Positions 1-7,656 of a stretch of DNA of 64,000 bases are shown here, piece after piece. The notes below the pieces were generated by a model. The model had not been told where the DNA came from and ran no database searches. It worked only from the letters and a program-made list of their open reading frames with translations. A program made the translations under genes and the position numbers. This DNA is from Pseudomonas alloputida. GTDB taxonomy: Bacteria; Pseudomonadota; Gammaproteobacteria; Pseudomonadales; Pseudomonadaceae. Position 1 is the first letter of the stretch, and each line of letters begins with the position of its first letter. The stretch covers positions 1,709,501 through 1,773,500 of the forward strand of contig NZ_CP128540.1 in assembly GCF_021283545.2 (NCBI RefSeq), in the 5' to 3' direction.

Positions 1-2
1 GC

Positions 3-1688
3 CGCGCTTGCCGTCACGGCAACAAGCTGGGCGCCAAGGGCAGCTTCTTCTACCAGATCGTTGCCGCACTGGCCGCTGAAATGGGCGAAGCCTTCCCGGA
101 GCTGAAGAGCCAGCAAGCGCACATCGAGCGCGTGCTCAAGGCCGAAGAAGAGCAGTTCGCCAAGACCCTGGAGCAGGGCCTGCGCATCCTCGAGCAAGAC
201 CTGGCCCAGCTGAAAGGCGACGTGGTACCGGGCGACGTGGTGTTCAAGCTGTACGACACCTATGGCTTCCCGATGGACCTGACTGCCGACATCGCTCGTG
301 AGCGTGAGCTGACCATCGACGAAGCCGGCTTCGAGCGTGAAATGGACGCCCAGCGTGAGCGCGCCCGCTCCGCCAGCGCCTTCGGCATGGATTACAACAG
401 CCTGGTCAAGGTCGACAGCGCCACCGAGTTCCTCGGTTACGACGCCACCGAGGGCCAGGGCAAGATCATCGCCCTGTACAAGGACGGCCAATCCGTTGAC
501 CAGCTGGGTGAAGGCGAGGAGGGCGTTGTGGTGCTCGACCGCACGCCGTTCTACGCCGAGTCCGGTGGTCAGGTGGGTGATACCGGCTTCTTGCAGGCTG
601 GCGCTGCACGCTTTGACGTGCGCGACACCACCAAGACCGGCGGTGCCTTCCTGCACCACGGCGTGGTGACCAGCGGTGCGCTGGTGATCGGTTCGCCCGT
701 CGAGGCCAAGGTCGATGCCGACGTACAGCACGCCACCTCGTTGAATCACTCCGCTACCCACCTGCTGCACGAAGCATTGCGCCAGGTACTGGGCGAGCAT
801 GTACAGCAGAAGGGCTCGCTGGTCGACAGCCAGCGCCTGCGTTTCGACTTCAGCCACTTCGAAGCGGTGAAGCCGGAGCAGATCAAGCAGCTGGAAGACA
901 TCGTCAACCGCGAGATTCGCAAGAATACCCCGGTTGAAACCGAACTGACCGACATCGAAACTGCCAAGGCCAAAGGCGCAATGGCGCTGTTCGGCGAGAA
1001 ATACGGCGACACCGTGCGTGTGCTGAGCATGGGCGGTGATTTTTCGGTGGAATTGTGCGGCGGTATCCACGCCAAGCGCACCGGTGACATCAGCCTGTTC
1101 AAGATCATCAGCGAAGGCGGCGTAGCCTCTGGCGTGCGCCGTATCGAAGCCGTAACCGGTGCCGCTGCGCTGGCTTACCTGAACGCTGCCGAAGAGCAGG
1201 TCAAGGAAGCCGCACAACTGGTCAAGGGTAACCGCGACAACCTGATCGACAAGCTGTCGGCTGTGCTTGAGCGCAACCGCCAGCTGGAGAAGCAGCTGGA
1301 ACAGCTGCAGGCCAAGGCCGCCAGCGCCGCCGGGGACGATCTCTCCAACGCGGCCGTTGAGGTCAAGGGTGCCAAGGTCCTCGCCGCCCGCCTGGATGGG
1401 CAGGATGGCAAGGCCCTGCTGGCCCTGGTCGATCAGCTGAAGAACAAGCTCGGCCACGCAGTGATCCTGCTGGGCAGCGAGCATGAGGGCAAGGTTGTGC
1501 TGGTGGCCGGCGTGACCAAGGACCTCTCCAGCCAACTCAAGGCTGGCGATCTGATGAAACAAGCCGCTGCGGCGGTGGGTGGCAAGGGCGGCGGCCGTCC
1601 GGACATGGCCCAGGGTGGTGGCGTCGACGTCGCTGCCCTGGACCAGGCCCTGGCGCTGGCCGTGCCATTCGCAGAGCAGGGACTTTGA
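3..1688 (+). CDS. alaS: Alanyl-tRNA synthetase, C-terminal part (5' end outside window)
   Basis: Charges tRNA-Ala with alanine and hydrolyses mischarged Ser/Gly-tRNA-Ala in the cytoplasm. The frame is open from base 3, so the gene is cut by the window edge; 561 residues are visible of a family usually about 870 long. The first residues ([10 protein letters not shown]) belong to the helical tRNA-recognition domain. The editing domain has the HxxxH motif (THLLHEAL) and the downstream CGGIH zinc-ligand motif. A Gln/Glu-rich coiled coil (around base 1270) leads to the C-Ala domain, which has the glycine-rich [12 protein letters not shown] segment near the end. lysC follows after about 100 bp. The catalytic aminoacylation core is not visible. 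Confidence 0.97.
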   Translation, partial: RACRHGNKLGAKGSFFYQIVAALAAEMGEAFPELKSQQAHIERVLKAEEEQFAKTLEQGLRILEQDLAQLKGDVVPGDVVFKLYDTYGFPMDLTADIARERELTIDEAGFEREMDAQRERARSASAFGMDYNSLVKVDSATEFLGYDATEGQGKIIALYKDGQSVDQLGEGEEGVVVLDRTPFYAESGGQVGDTGFLQAGAARFDVRDTTKTGGAFLHHGVVTSGALVIGSPVEAKVDADVQHATSLNHSATHLLHEALRQVLGEHVQQKGSLVDSQRLRFDFSHFEAVKPEQIKQLEDIVNREIRKNTPVETELTDIETAKAKGAMALFGEKYGDTVRVLSMGGDFSVELCGGIHAKRTGDISLFKIISEGGVASGVRRIEAVTGAAALAYLNAAEEQVKEAAQLVKGNRDNLIDKLSAVLERNRQLEKQLEQLQAKAASAAGDDLSNAAVEVKGAKVLAARLDGQDGKALLALVDQLKNKLGHAVILLGSEHEGKVVLVAGVTKDLSSQLKAGDLMKQAAAAVGGKGGGRPDMAQGGGVDVAALDQALALAVPFAEQGL

Positions 1689-1790
1689 GATGAGGGGGTG
1701 GAGGGTCTAGTGGCCACACAGGCCACTCCCGTCCACCCCTTCATGTTGGATTGTTTTTTGGGGCCCTGTATGGGCTGAGGCACCATTGAA

Positions 1791-3026
1791 ATGGCGTTGA
1801 TCGTACAGAAATTTGGCGGCACCTCTGTCGGTTCCATCGAGCGGATCGAGCAGGTAGCCGAAAAGGTCAAGAAACACCGTGAAGCGGGCGACGACCTGGT
1901 GGTTGTGCTGTCGGCCATGAGCGGTGAAACCAATCGCCTGATCGACCTGGCCAAGCAGATCACCGATCAGCCGGTTCCTCGTGAACTGGACGTGATCGTG
2001 TCGACGGGTGAGCAGGTCACCATTGCCCTGCTGACCATGGCCTTGATCAAGCGTGGTGTGCCAGCGGTGTCCTACACCGGCAACCAGGTGCGTATTCTCA
2101 CCGACAGCTCGCACAACAAGGCGCGCATTCTGCAAATCGACGACCAGAAGATTCGTGCCGACCTCAAGGAAGGCCGCGTGGTCGTGGTTGCAGGCTTCCA
2201 GGGCGTCGACGAGCACGGCAGCATCACTACCCTGGGTCGTGGTGGCTCTGATACCACCGGCGTGGCCCTGGCGGCGGCGCTGAAGGCTGATGAGTGCCAG
2301 ATCTACACTGATGTTGATGGCGTCTACACCACCGACCCGCGCGTCGTGCCACAGGCCCGTCGCCTGGAGAAGATCACCTTCGAAGAGATGCTGGAAATGG
2401 CCAGCCTTGGTTCCAAGGTGCTGCAGATCCGTTCGGTGGAGTTCGCCGGCAAGTACAACGTTCCGCTGCGCGTGCTGCACAGCTTCAAGGAGGGTCCGGG
2501 TACCCTCATTACCATTGATGAAGAGGAATCCATGGAACAGCCGATCATTTCCGGTATCGCCTTCAACCGTGATGAAGCAAAGCTGACCATTCGCGGCGTG
2601 CCGGATACCCCGGGCGTGGCCTTCAAGATCCTCGGCCCGATCAGCGCTTCGAACATCGAAGTCGACATGATCGTGCAGAACGTTGCGCACGATAACACCA
2701 CCGACTTCACCTTCACCGTGCACCGCAATGAGTACGAGAAGGCGCAGAGCGTGCTGGAAAACACCGCGCGCGAAATCGGTGCCCGTGAAGTGATCGGCGA
2801 CACCAAGATCGCCAAGGTCTCGATCGTCGGCGTCGGCATGCGTTCGCACGCCGGTGTTGCCAGCTGCATGTTCGAAGCCCTGGCCAAGGAGAGCATCAAC
2901 ATCCAGATGATCTCCACTTCCGAGATCAAGGTTTCGGTGGTGCTCGAAGAGAAGTACCTGGAGCTGGCCGTACGCGCGCTGCATACCGCGTTCGATCTGG
3001 ATGCTCCTGCCCGACAGGGCGAGTAA
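1791..3026 (+). CDS. lysC: Aspartate kinase
   Basis: Phosphorylates aspartate in the first step of Lys/Met/Thr/Ile and diaminopimelate synthesis. It is 411 aa, the normal length. The amino-acid kinase domain (about 1-250) shows KFGGTSVG at the N-terminus, SAMSGETN, GRGGSDTT and YTDVDGVYTTDPR. Two ACT regulatory domains (about 265-411) are expected to bind lysine/threonine for feedback control. ATG 1791 is chosen because MALIVQKFGGTSV is the family N-terminus. An in-frame ATG at 2532 (MEQPIISG) sits just after an AGAGGA sequence and could start a separate C-terminal subunit, as known for some lysC genes. The gene lies between alaS and csrA, the usual pseudomonad order. Confidence 0.97.
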   Translation: MALIVQKFGGTSVGSIERIEQVAEKVKKHREAGDDLVVVLSAMSGETNRLIDLAKQITDQPVPRELDVIVSTGEQVTIALLTMALIKRGVPAVSYTGNQVRILTDSSHNKARILQIDDQKIRADLKEGRVVVVAGFQGVDEHGSITTLGRGGSDTTGVALAAALKADECQIYTDVDGVYTTDPRVVPQARRLEKITFEEMLEMASLGSKVLQIRSVEFAGKYNVPLRVLHSFKEGPGTLITIDEEESMEQPIISGIAFNRDEAKLTIRGVPDTPGVAFKILGPISASNIEVDMIVQNVAHDNTTDFTFTVHRNEYEKAQSVLENTAREIGAREVIGDTKIAKVSIVGVGMRSHAGVASCMFEALAKESINIQMISTSEIKVSVVLEEKYLELAVRALHTAFDLDAPARQGE

Positions 3027-3038
3027 GGCGCTGCCTGG

Positions 3039-3069
3039 AAGGGCGCGGCTTGCCGCGCCCTTCGCGTTT
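3039..3069 (+). terminator. Probable terminator of lysC
   Basis: GC-rich hairpin AAGGGCGCGGC-TT-GCCGCGCCCTT (3039-3062), 13 nt after the lysC stop. The following T-run is short, so efficiency is uncertain. Confidence 0.6.
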
Positions 3070-3193
3070 CTGCTCGCCGCGCAGGTCCTGTCCTGCCTTG
3101 TGCGGCGAGTAACCGGGGCCATGGTCGTCGTCCGCGACCCGGGCCCGATATCCAAGACTGTTACCCCTGAATGTTTTGCGTAAGGAGAAAGCT

Positions 3194-3382
3194 ATGTTGA
3201 TTCTGACTCGTCGGTGCGCCGAGAGCCTGATCATTGGAGACGGCGAGATCACCGTGACGGTGCTTGGCGTCAAAGGCAACCAGGTGCGTATTGGCGTGAG
3301 CGCCCCGAAAGAAGTGGCAGTTCACCGCGAGGAAATCTACCTGCGGATCAAGAAGGAGAAGGATGAAGAGCCAAGCCTTTAA
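3194..3382 (+). CDS. csrA: Carbon storage regulator, CsrA/RsmA family
   Basis: Small homodimeric RNA-binding protein that binds GGA motifs in mRNA leaders. In pseudomonads it controls secondary metabolism, biofilm and motility downstream of Gac/Rsm. It is 62 aa, typical of the family. It begins MLILTRR, has the [11 protein letters not shown] core strand, and carries the RNA-contacting VHR motif (R45), followed by EEIY. ATG 3194 is chosen because it follows the ribosome-binding site TAAGGAG at about 8 nt and gives the canonical MLILTRR start; an upstream in-frame ATG at 3176 would add six non-conserved residues. It lies between lysC and the tRNA-Ser gene. Confidence 0.97.
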   Translation: MLILTRRCAESLIIGDGEITVTVLGVKGNQVRIGVSAPKEVAVHREEIYLRIKKEKDEEPSL

Positions 3383-3408
3383 TTTTTTTGAAGTTTTTTT
3401 CAAAAAAA
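3383..3408. terminator. AT-only inverted repeat after csrA
   Basis: Perfect 10-bp A/T inverted repeat (3383-3392 with 3399-3408) directly after the csrA stop. The stem has only one G-C pair and would be weak, so a terminator role is only a guess. Confidence 0.3.
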
Positions 3409-3411
3409 GGG

Positions 3412-3440
3412 TTGCAAAGGTGAAAGAGGTTCTTTAATAT
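3412..3440 (+). promoter_or_regulatory. Probable sigma70 promoter of tRNA-Ser
   Basis: TTGCAA, 17-nt spacer, TAATAT, ending 14 bp before the mature tRNA-Ser 5' end. The spacing is ideal for a housekeeping promoter. Confidence 0.55.
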
Positions 3441-3454
3441 TCGCCTCGTGTTGC

Positions 3455-3545
3455 GGTGAGGTGGCCGAGTGGCCGAAGGCGCTCCCCTGCTAAGGGAGTA
3501 TACCTCATAAGGGTATCGGGGGTTCGAATCCCCCCTTCACCGCCA
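3455..3545 (+). tRNA. tRNA-Ser(GCU)
   Basis: 91-nt tRNA with a long variable arm typical of tRNA-Ser. The acceptor arms GGTGAGG and CTTCACC pair, with discriminator G and encoded CCA. The anticodon loop CTGCTAA gives anticodon GCU, which reads AGC/AGU. The T-arm GGGGGTTCGAATCCCCC is perfect. Confidence 0.96.
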
Positions 3546-3609
3546 TTATTTGCGTAGGGCGCTGTAAACGGTAGGAACGCTAAGTAGTTGTTTTATAACG
3601 AAAAGCTTC

Positions 3610-3637
3610 TTGCAAAAATGTTTCAGCGACCTATAAT
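3610..3637 (+). promoter_or_regulatory. Probable sigma70 promoter of the tRNA-Arg array
   Basis: TTGCAA, 16-nt spacer, TATAAT. Transcription would start a few bases before the first tRNA-Arg. The perfect -10 makes this the best candidate start for the four-gene array. Confidence 0.65.
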
Positions 3638-3651
3638 GCGCGGCAAGACAC

Positions 3652-3728
3652 GGACTCATAGCTCAGCTGGATAGAGTACTCGGCTACGAACCGAGCGGTC
3701 GCAGGTTCGAATCCTGCTGAGTCCGCCA
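3652..3728 (+). tRNA. tRNA-Arg(ACG), copy 1
   Basis: 77 nt. The acceptor arms GGACTCA and TGAGTCC pair, with discriminator G and encoded CCA. The anticodon loop CTACGAA gives ACG (read as ICG). It is identical to the next three copies. Confidence 0.96.
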
Positions 3729-3799
3729 CTTTTGAAGTGGCTTTGTTTGCAAGGCTGCTTCAATCAACCAGCGGTATCTGGTCTAAAACTGCCAATTGC

Positions 3800-3876
3800 G
3801 GACTCATAGCTCAGCTGGATAGAGTACTCGGCTACGAACCGAGCGGTCGCAGGTTCGAATCCTGCTGAGTCCGCCA
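3800..3876 (+). tRNA. tRNA-Arg(ACG), copy 2
   Basis: Identical 77-nt repeat of the preceding tRNA-Arg(ACG), 148 bp downstream, with encoded CCA. The spacer resembles the spacers around the other copies. Confidence 0.96.
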
Positions 3877-3950
3877 CTTTCTTGAAGTGGTTCTGCTTGC
3901 AAAGCCATTTCAGTCAACCAGCGGTAATCTGGTTTAAAACTGCCAATCGC

Positions 3951-4027
3951 GGACTCATAGCTCAGCTGGATAGAGTACTCGGCTACGAACCGAGCGGTCG
4001 CAGGTTCGAATCCTGCTGAGTCCGCCA
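3951..4027 (+). tRNA. tRNA-Arg(ACG), copy 3
   Basis: Identical 77-nt copy, 151 bp after copy 2, with encoded CCA. The upstream spacer is nearly the same as that upstream of copies 2 and 4. Confidence 0.96.
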
Positions 4028-4100
4028 CTTTCTTGAAGTGGTTCTGCTTGAAAAGCCATTTCAGTAAGCCAGTGGTAACCTGGTCTAAAACTACCATCAC

Positions 4101-4177
4101 GGACTCATAGCTCAGCTGGATAGAGTACTCGGCTACGAACCGAGCGGTCGCAGGTTCGAATCCTGCTGAGTCCGCCA
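4101..4177 (+). tRNA. tRNA-Arg(ACG), copy 4
   Basis: Identical 77-nt copy, 150 bp after copy 3, with encoded CCA. A strong intrinsic terminator follows after 9 bp, marking the end of the tRNA transcript. Confidence 0.96.
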
Positions 4178-4186
4178 TACCCCATC

Positions 4187-4217
4187 AAAAAGCCCGCTCA
4201 ATAGAGCGGGCTTTTTG
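4187..4217 (+). terminator. Intrinsic terminator of the tRNA array
   Basis: Hairpin AGCCCGCT-CAATAG-AGCGGGCT flanked by A-run and T-run (AAAAA...TTTTTG). It could act on both strands. Confidence 0.85.
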
Positions 4218-4404
4218 TTTGTGCGCCAATGAATTCTTGAGCCTGTCGATCTACGCTCTTCTGTAATGATTGCGGTGTAGTTTGGAGCCGCTGAGCGGCC
4301 TCAAAAATCAAATGTGCTTTCCCATCCACAACAATCGTCGCACTGATAGCTTCACGCGTTGTCCCAGCTTTATCGCGCAAACGATTGTTCTGGCCAAAAA
4401 TTTA
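4198..4404 (-). pseudogene. AT-rich open frame, possible remnant of a mobile-element gene
   Basis: An open frame on the minus strand runs from just after a TAA near 4405 to a stop inside the tRNA terminator. It would encode about 66 residues, or 60 from a TTG at 4380; there is no ATG and no clear ribosome-binding site. The product would be soluble and helical (for example AISATIVVDGKAHLIFEAA). Codon use is A/T-rich at third positions, unlike neighbouring genes. I do not recognise the family. It could be the tail of a gene left by an element once inserted at the tRNA array, or chance. The rest of 4218-4573 shows no other gene; the mgtE promoter should lie there. Confidence 0.25.
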
Positions 4405-4573
4405 AGCGATCTGACAGCTTTAGCAGTGTATGATTGCGCCCGTCAGCCCCGCCGGGGCTTGTGGAAAACCACCATGGACTTACCCAGTAGTTACTCGCTA
4501 ACACGATTCATACAGAAAGATCTGACCGATTGATTCCCTCGGCGTGCTCCGCTGCTGGGAGTGGAGTTCGCCT

Positions 4574-6016
4574 ATGACCGAAGTAGAAGTTAAAAAAGCG
4601 CAAGAAAGCCTGCAGGATCGCCTGGCCCAGGTGGTCGAACTGCTGCAGCGTCAGCGCATGGTCGAAGACCTGACCCATCGCCAGGAAGGCGCGCACAACG
4701 ACCTGGTGGAAAACCTGGTCCACCGCCAGAACCTCGTCGAGCTGCAGCGCAAGCTCGATGACCTGCACCCCGCCGACATCGCCTACATCCTCGAAGCCTT
4801 GCCCCTGGAAGATCGCCTGACGGTCTGGCAACTGGTGCGCTCGGAGCGCGATGGCGACATCCTGCTGGAAGTTTCCGATTCGGTTCGCCAATCGCTGATC
4901 GCCGACATGGACGATCACGAGCTGCTGGCTGCCGCCAAGGAGATGGACGCCGACGAACTGGCCGACCTCGCCCCAGAGCTGCCGCGTGACGTTGTTCACG
5001 AGCTGATGGAAACCCTCGATGCCCAGCAACGCGAGCGGGTGCGTTCGGCGCTGAGCTACGACGAGGAGCAGGTCGGTGCGCTGATGGACTTCGAGATGGT
5101 CACCATCCGCGAAGACGTCAGCCTGGAAGTGGTGCTGCGCTACCTGCGCCGCCTGAAAGAACTGCCGAACCACACCGACAAATTGTTCGTGGTCGATTAC
5201 GACGGCATCCTCAAGGGGGTATTGCCGATCAAGCGCCTGCTGGTCAACGACCCGGAGAAGAAGGTGGCGGAGGTCATGGCGACCGACCCTGTCTCCTTCC
5301 AGCCCGAGGAAGATGCCTACGATGCAGCGCAGGCTTTCGAACGTTATGACCTGGTATCCGCCCCGGTGGTGGACAAGAGCGAACGCCTGATCGGCCGTCT
5401 GACCATCGACGAAATGGTTGACCTGATCCGTGAGGAAAGCGAGAGCGAAGTCCTCAACATGGCGGGTCTGCGTGAAGAGGAAGATATTTTCGCCTCGGTC
5501 TGGCGTTCGTTCCGCAACCGTTGGGCGTGGCTGGCAATCAACCTGATTACCGCCTTTGTTGCTTCGCGAGTGATCGGGTTGTTCGAAGGTTCGATTGAAA
5601 AGCTGGTGGCGTTGGCTGCGTTGATGCCGATCGTTGCGGGTATTGGTGGCAACTCTGGTAACCAGACCATCACCATGATCGTCCGCGCCATGGCCCTGGA
5701 CCAAGTGTCGCCAGGCAATACCAGCCGCTTGATGCGCAAGGAGTTGGCGGTGTCGCTGATCAACGGCCTGGTTTGGGGCGGAGTCATTGGTGCAGTGGCT
5801 TTCTGGCTGTATGGCAGCTGGTCGCTGGGGGTGGTGATGACCGCAGCGATGACCTTGAACTTGTTATTGGCGGCGCTGATGGGCGTGCTGATCCCGATGA
5901 CCTTGGCCCGCTTGGGGCGCGACCCTGCGATGGGGGCGAGTGTGATGATCACTGCTGTGACCGACAGCGGTGGTTTCTTCATCTTCCTTGGGCTGGCCAC
6001 GCTGTTCCTGTTGTAA
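4574..6016 (+). CDS. mgtE: Magnesium transporter MgtE
   Basis: Mg2+ channel/transporter of the inner membrane gated by cytoplasmic Mg2+. It is 480 aa from ATG 4574 (MTEVEVKKAQ); a longer frame from 4544 adds ten non-conserved residues, and GGAGTGGAG precedes 4574. Order: MgtE N-terminal superhelix (about 10-135), two CBS domains (about 138-265), then the membrane domain (about 290-480) with the family signature PIVAGIGGNSGNQT and several hydrophobic helices. The product ends in a hydrophobic helix (FIFLGLATLFLL). It is followed by two hairpins and convergent amrZ. Confidence 0.95.
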   Translation: MTEVEVKKAQESLQDRLAQVVELLQRQRMVEDLTHRQEGAHNDLVENLVHRQNLVELQRKLDDLHPADIAYILEALPLEDRLTVWQLVRSERDGDILLEVSDSVRQSLIADMDDHELLAAAKEMDADELADLAPELPRDVVHELMETLDAQQRERVRSALSYDEEQVGALMDFEMVTIREDVSLEVVLRYLRRLKELPNHTDKLFVVDYDGILKGVLPIKRLLVNDPEKKVAEVMATDPVSFQPEEDAYDAAQAFERYDLVSAPVVDKSERLIGRLTIDEMVDLIREESESEVLNMAGLREEEDIFASVWRSFRNRWAWLAINLITAFVASRVIGLFEGSIEKLVALAALMPIVAGIGGNSGNQTITMIVRAMALDQVSPGNTSRLMRKELAVSLINGLVWGGVIGAVAFWLYGSWSLGVVMTAAMTLNLLLAALMGVLIPMTLARLGRDPAMGASVMITAVTDSGGFFIFLGLATLFLL

Positions 6017-6024
6017 GCCAATCC

Positions 6025-6050
6025 TCCCTGTGGGAACAATCCCGCAGGGA
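6025..6050. repeat. Short palindrome after mgtE
   Basis: Hairpin TCCCTGTGGGA-ACAA-TCCCGCAGGGA, nine bases after the mgtE stop. It resembles half of a Pseudomonas REP (gtgggaac...) and may help terminate or stabilise mgtE mRNA. Confidence 0.5.
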
Positions 6051-6079
6051 AATGGCCTTGCTGCCAGTCAGACGCCCAC

Positions 6080-6106
6080 AAAAAAGCCAGCTTACGCTGG
6101 CTTTTT
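6080..6106. terminator. Bidirectional terminator between mgtE and amrZ
   Basis: AAAAAGCCAGC-TTAC-GCTGGCTTTTT: a stem with A-run and T-run on either side, placed between two convergent genes. Confidence 0.85.
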
Positions 6107-6123
6107 CGTGTTCGCTGCAGCCC

Positions 6124-6450
6124 TCAGGAGGCGTCTGCGGCCATTTCCACATCGTGAGCGATGAGGGCGACCAAGGCGTTCTGCTGGCGGTGGGACAGTT
6201 GGCGGAAACGCTGCAGCAACTCGCGCTCATGCAGGGACAGTTCAGGGCTGTCCAGGCGCATGCTCAGTTCGTCACCCAGCGCACCTTCCTGGATAAGGCT
6301 CTGTTCCAGGCGTGCAATGATCTCGGAGTTCATGCTGCGGTGGTGGTTGCGTGCTACCTCGGCAATGCGCTCACGCATTCCGTCAGGCAGGCGGACGACG
6401 AACTTGTCAGCAGTGCGGCTCGAATAAATAGCCTGTTTCATTGGGCGCAT
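6124..6450 (-). CDS. amrZ: Ribbon-helix-helix regulator AmrZ (AlgZ)
   Basis: Arc-type DNA-binding protein that in pseudomonads controls alginate/exopolysaccharide, c-di-GMP genes and motility. It is 108 aa and close, from memory, to P. aeruginosa AmrZ. It begins [17 protein letters not shown], then the ribbon strand [13 protein letters not shown] that contacts the DNA major groove. The helix-turn-helix part carries the [15 protein letters not shown] signature, and the C-terminal oligomerisation segment ([12 protein letters not shown]) follows. ATG 6450 matches the family start. It is monocistronic, converging with mgtE. AmrZ orthologues regulate fleQ and flagellar genes, so a link with the downstream flagellar locus is likely but inferred. 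Confidence 0.95.
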   Translation of the reverse strand: MRPMKQAIYSSRTADKFVVRLPDGMRERIAEVARNHHRSMNSEIIARLEQSLIQEGALGDELSMRLDSPELSLHERELLQRFRQLSHRQQNALVALIAHDVEMAADAS

Positions 6451-6794
6451 ATAAATTGACCAGAGTTTGGTTCAGGGGAAGCGGTTCTCAAATTGGCCGC
6501 ACGGGATGGAAGTACGACCGTGGCGACGACAAAATGTTCAACCGCCAGTGAAAAATGGATGCTCATCTTGCCTCATGGTCGCCGTTTGCTTGGCGTCAAT
6601 TATGTGACAAATAGTGATCCGGATAAAGGCTTTATGCCAGTACCAATTATCAGAAATGAGCACTGGTTTGAAAAGTTTTACATGCTCTGGCTAGCCTGGC
6701 CGTCAGTCTTTTGCCGTCAACAATCGGTAAAACGCAGAAAAATGCCCAGAAAAGCCCTAGAATGCGCCGGTTCCCTCTATAGAGCATAGTGGCT
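6451..6794. other. Intergenic region between amrZ and phnN
   Basis: About 340 bp of DNA, AT-richer than the neighbours, between divergent genes. A 98-codon plus-strand open frame here has no recognisable motifs and poor codon use. The stretch probably holds the amrZ promoter and operators (amrZ is autoregulated in P. aeruginosa) and the phnN promoter, but I cannot fix the sites. Confidence 0.4.
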
Positions 6795-7388
6795 ATGCAA
6801 CATGACGCAAGCGACCGCCGATCAGGGACGGGCCGGTTGATATTTCTGGTTGGGCCGTCGGGTTCCGGGAAAGATTCCCTGATCGACGCGTCGCGTGAGC
6901 AACTGGCCGCCGCCGGGGTAGAAATTGCCCGCCGGGTCATCACCCGTTCGGCCGAAGCCAAGGGCGAAGCTGCCCAAGGGGTCACGCCTGAGCATTTTGA
7001 TACCTTGCGTGCGCAGGGTGCGTTTGCCATGCACTGGCGGGCCAATGGCCTAGACTATGGCATACCCCGGCAGGTGGACCAGTGGTTGGCGGCGGGGAGG
7101 GCAGTGCTGGTGAATGGCTCGCGGGCTTATCTGCCAGAGGCCCGTCAGCGCTATCCGGATTTGTTGGCCGTGTTGGTCGAGGTCAAGCCTGAGGTGCTGC
7201 GCCAGCGCTTGCTGGCCCGGGGGCGGGAAAGCGCAGAAGAAGTGGAACAGCGCCTGGCGCGCAGCGCACGCTTGCAAGCTGCAGCCGACCCGTCGGTGCA
7301 TGTGCTGGATAATTCTTCCACACTGGAGGCGGCGGTCGCCGCATTCGTTTCGCTGCTTCGCGATCAGGGCGTACTACCGCGGGGATAG
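6795..7388 (+). CDS. phnN: Ribose 1,5-bisphosphate phosphokinase PhnN
   Basis: Converts ribose 1,5-bisphosphate to PRPP with ATP; it is usually part of the C-P lyase phosphonate pathway. It is 197 aa from ATG 6795 (GTG 6789 is an alternative). It is guanylate-kinase-like, with P-loop GPSGSGKDSL near residue 20, then RRVITRSAE and the FAMHWRANGLDYGIP substrate segment. No phn C-P lyase genes are nearby: it stands alone between amrZ and a tRNA, so here it may feed PRPP synthesis or salvage rather than phosphonate breakdown (inference). It ends about 110 bp before tRNA-Arg(CCU). Confidence 0.88.
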   Translation: MQHDASDRRSGTGRLIFLVGPSGSGKDSLIDASREQLAAAGVEIARRVITRSAEAKGEAAQGVTPEHFDTLRAQGAFAMHWRANGLDYGIPRQVDQWLAAGRAVLVNGSRAYLPEARQRYPDLLAVLVEVKPEVLRQRLLARGRESAEEVEQRLARSARLQAAADPSVHVLDNSSTLEAAVAAFVSLLRDQGVLPRG

Positions 7389-7498
7389 CAGCGCAGAAAA
7401 GGATTACGCGAAAAAGCCCAGTTCAGGCATGACAAACGCCAGCATGCTGGTTAACATGCTGGCCATCCCGCTGTGCAGCGCTCGCTGCCGGTCGTAGC

Positions 7499-7575
7499 GT
7501 CTCAGTAGCTCAATTGGATAGAGCATCCCCCTCCTAAGGGGAAGGTTGCAGGTTCAATTCCTGCCTGGGACGCCA
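7499..7575 (+). tRNA. tRNA-Arg(CCU)
   Basis: 77 nt. Acceptor GTCTCAG pairs with CTGGGAC (one G-T pair), with discriminator G and CCA encoded. Anticodon stem TCCCC/GGGGA with loop CTCCTAA gives CCU, which reads AGG. T-arm GCAGGTTCAATTCCTGC. Confidence 0.95.
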
Positions 7576-7656
7576 TTCTCGTCATTCCCATCTTGTCTCC
7601 GTCGTCTTCGTTGCCGCCATGCTGCTGTTGACAGCACCTGCGCGTGGCCAGCGCTG

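Noticed and set aside
1707..3155. 482-codon minus-strand frame across lysC
   Set aside because: It lies antisense to the conserved lysC gene, has no family motifs and shows the His/Gly/Ala-rich composition of a reverse-frame shadow in GC-rich DNA.
3804..4178. 124-codon minus-strand frame through the tRNA-Arg array
   Set aside because: It is the antisense of three tRNA genes and their spacers; the repeated GFEPATARFVAEYS peptide is a well-known false prediction from tRNA-Arg sequences.
4270..4533. 87-codon plus-strand frame upstream of mgtE
   Set aside because: No ribosome-binding site or motif, and it overlaps the likely mgtE promoter region.
6493..6789. 98-codon plus-strand frame between amrZ and phnN
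   Set aside because: Poor codon use and no motif; the region is more likely regulatory.
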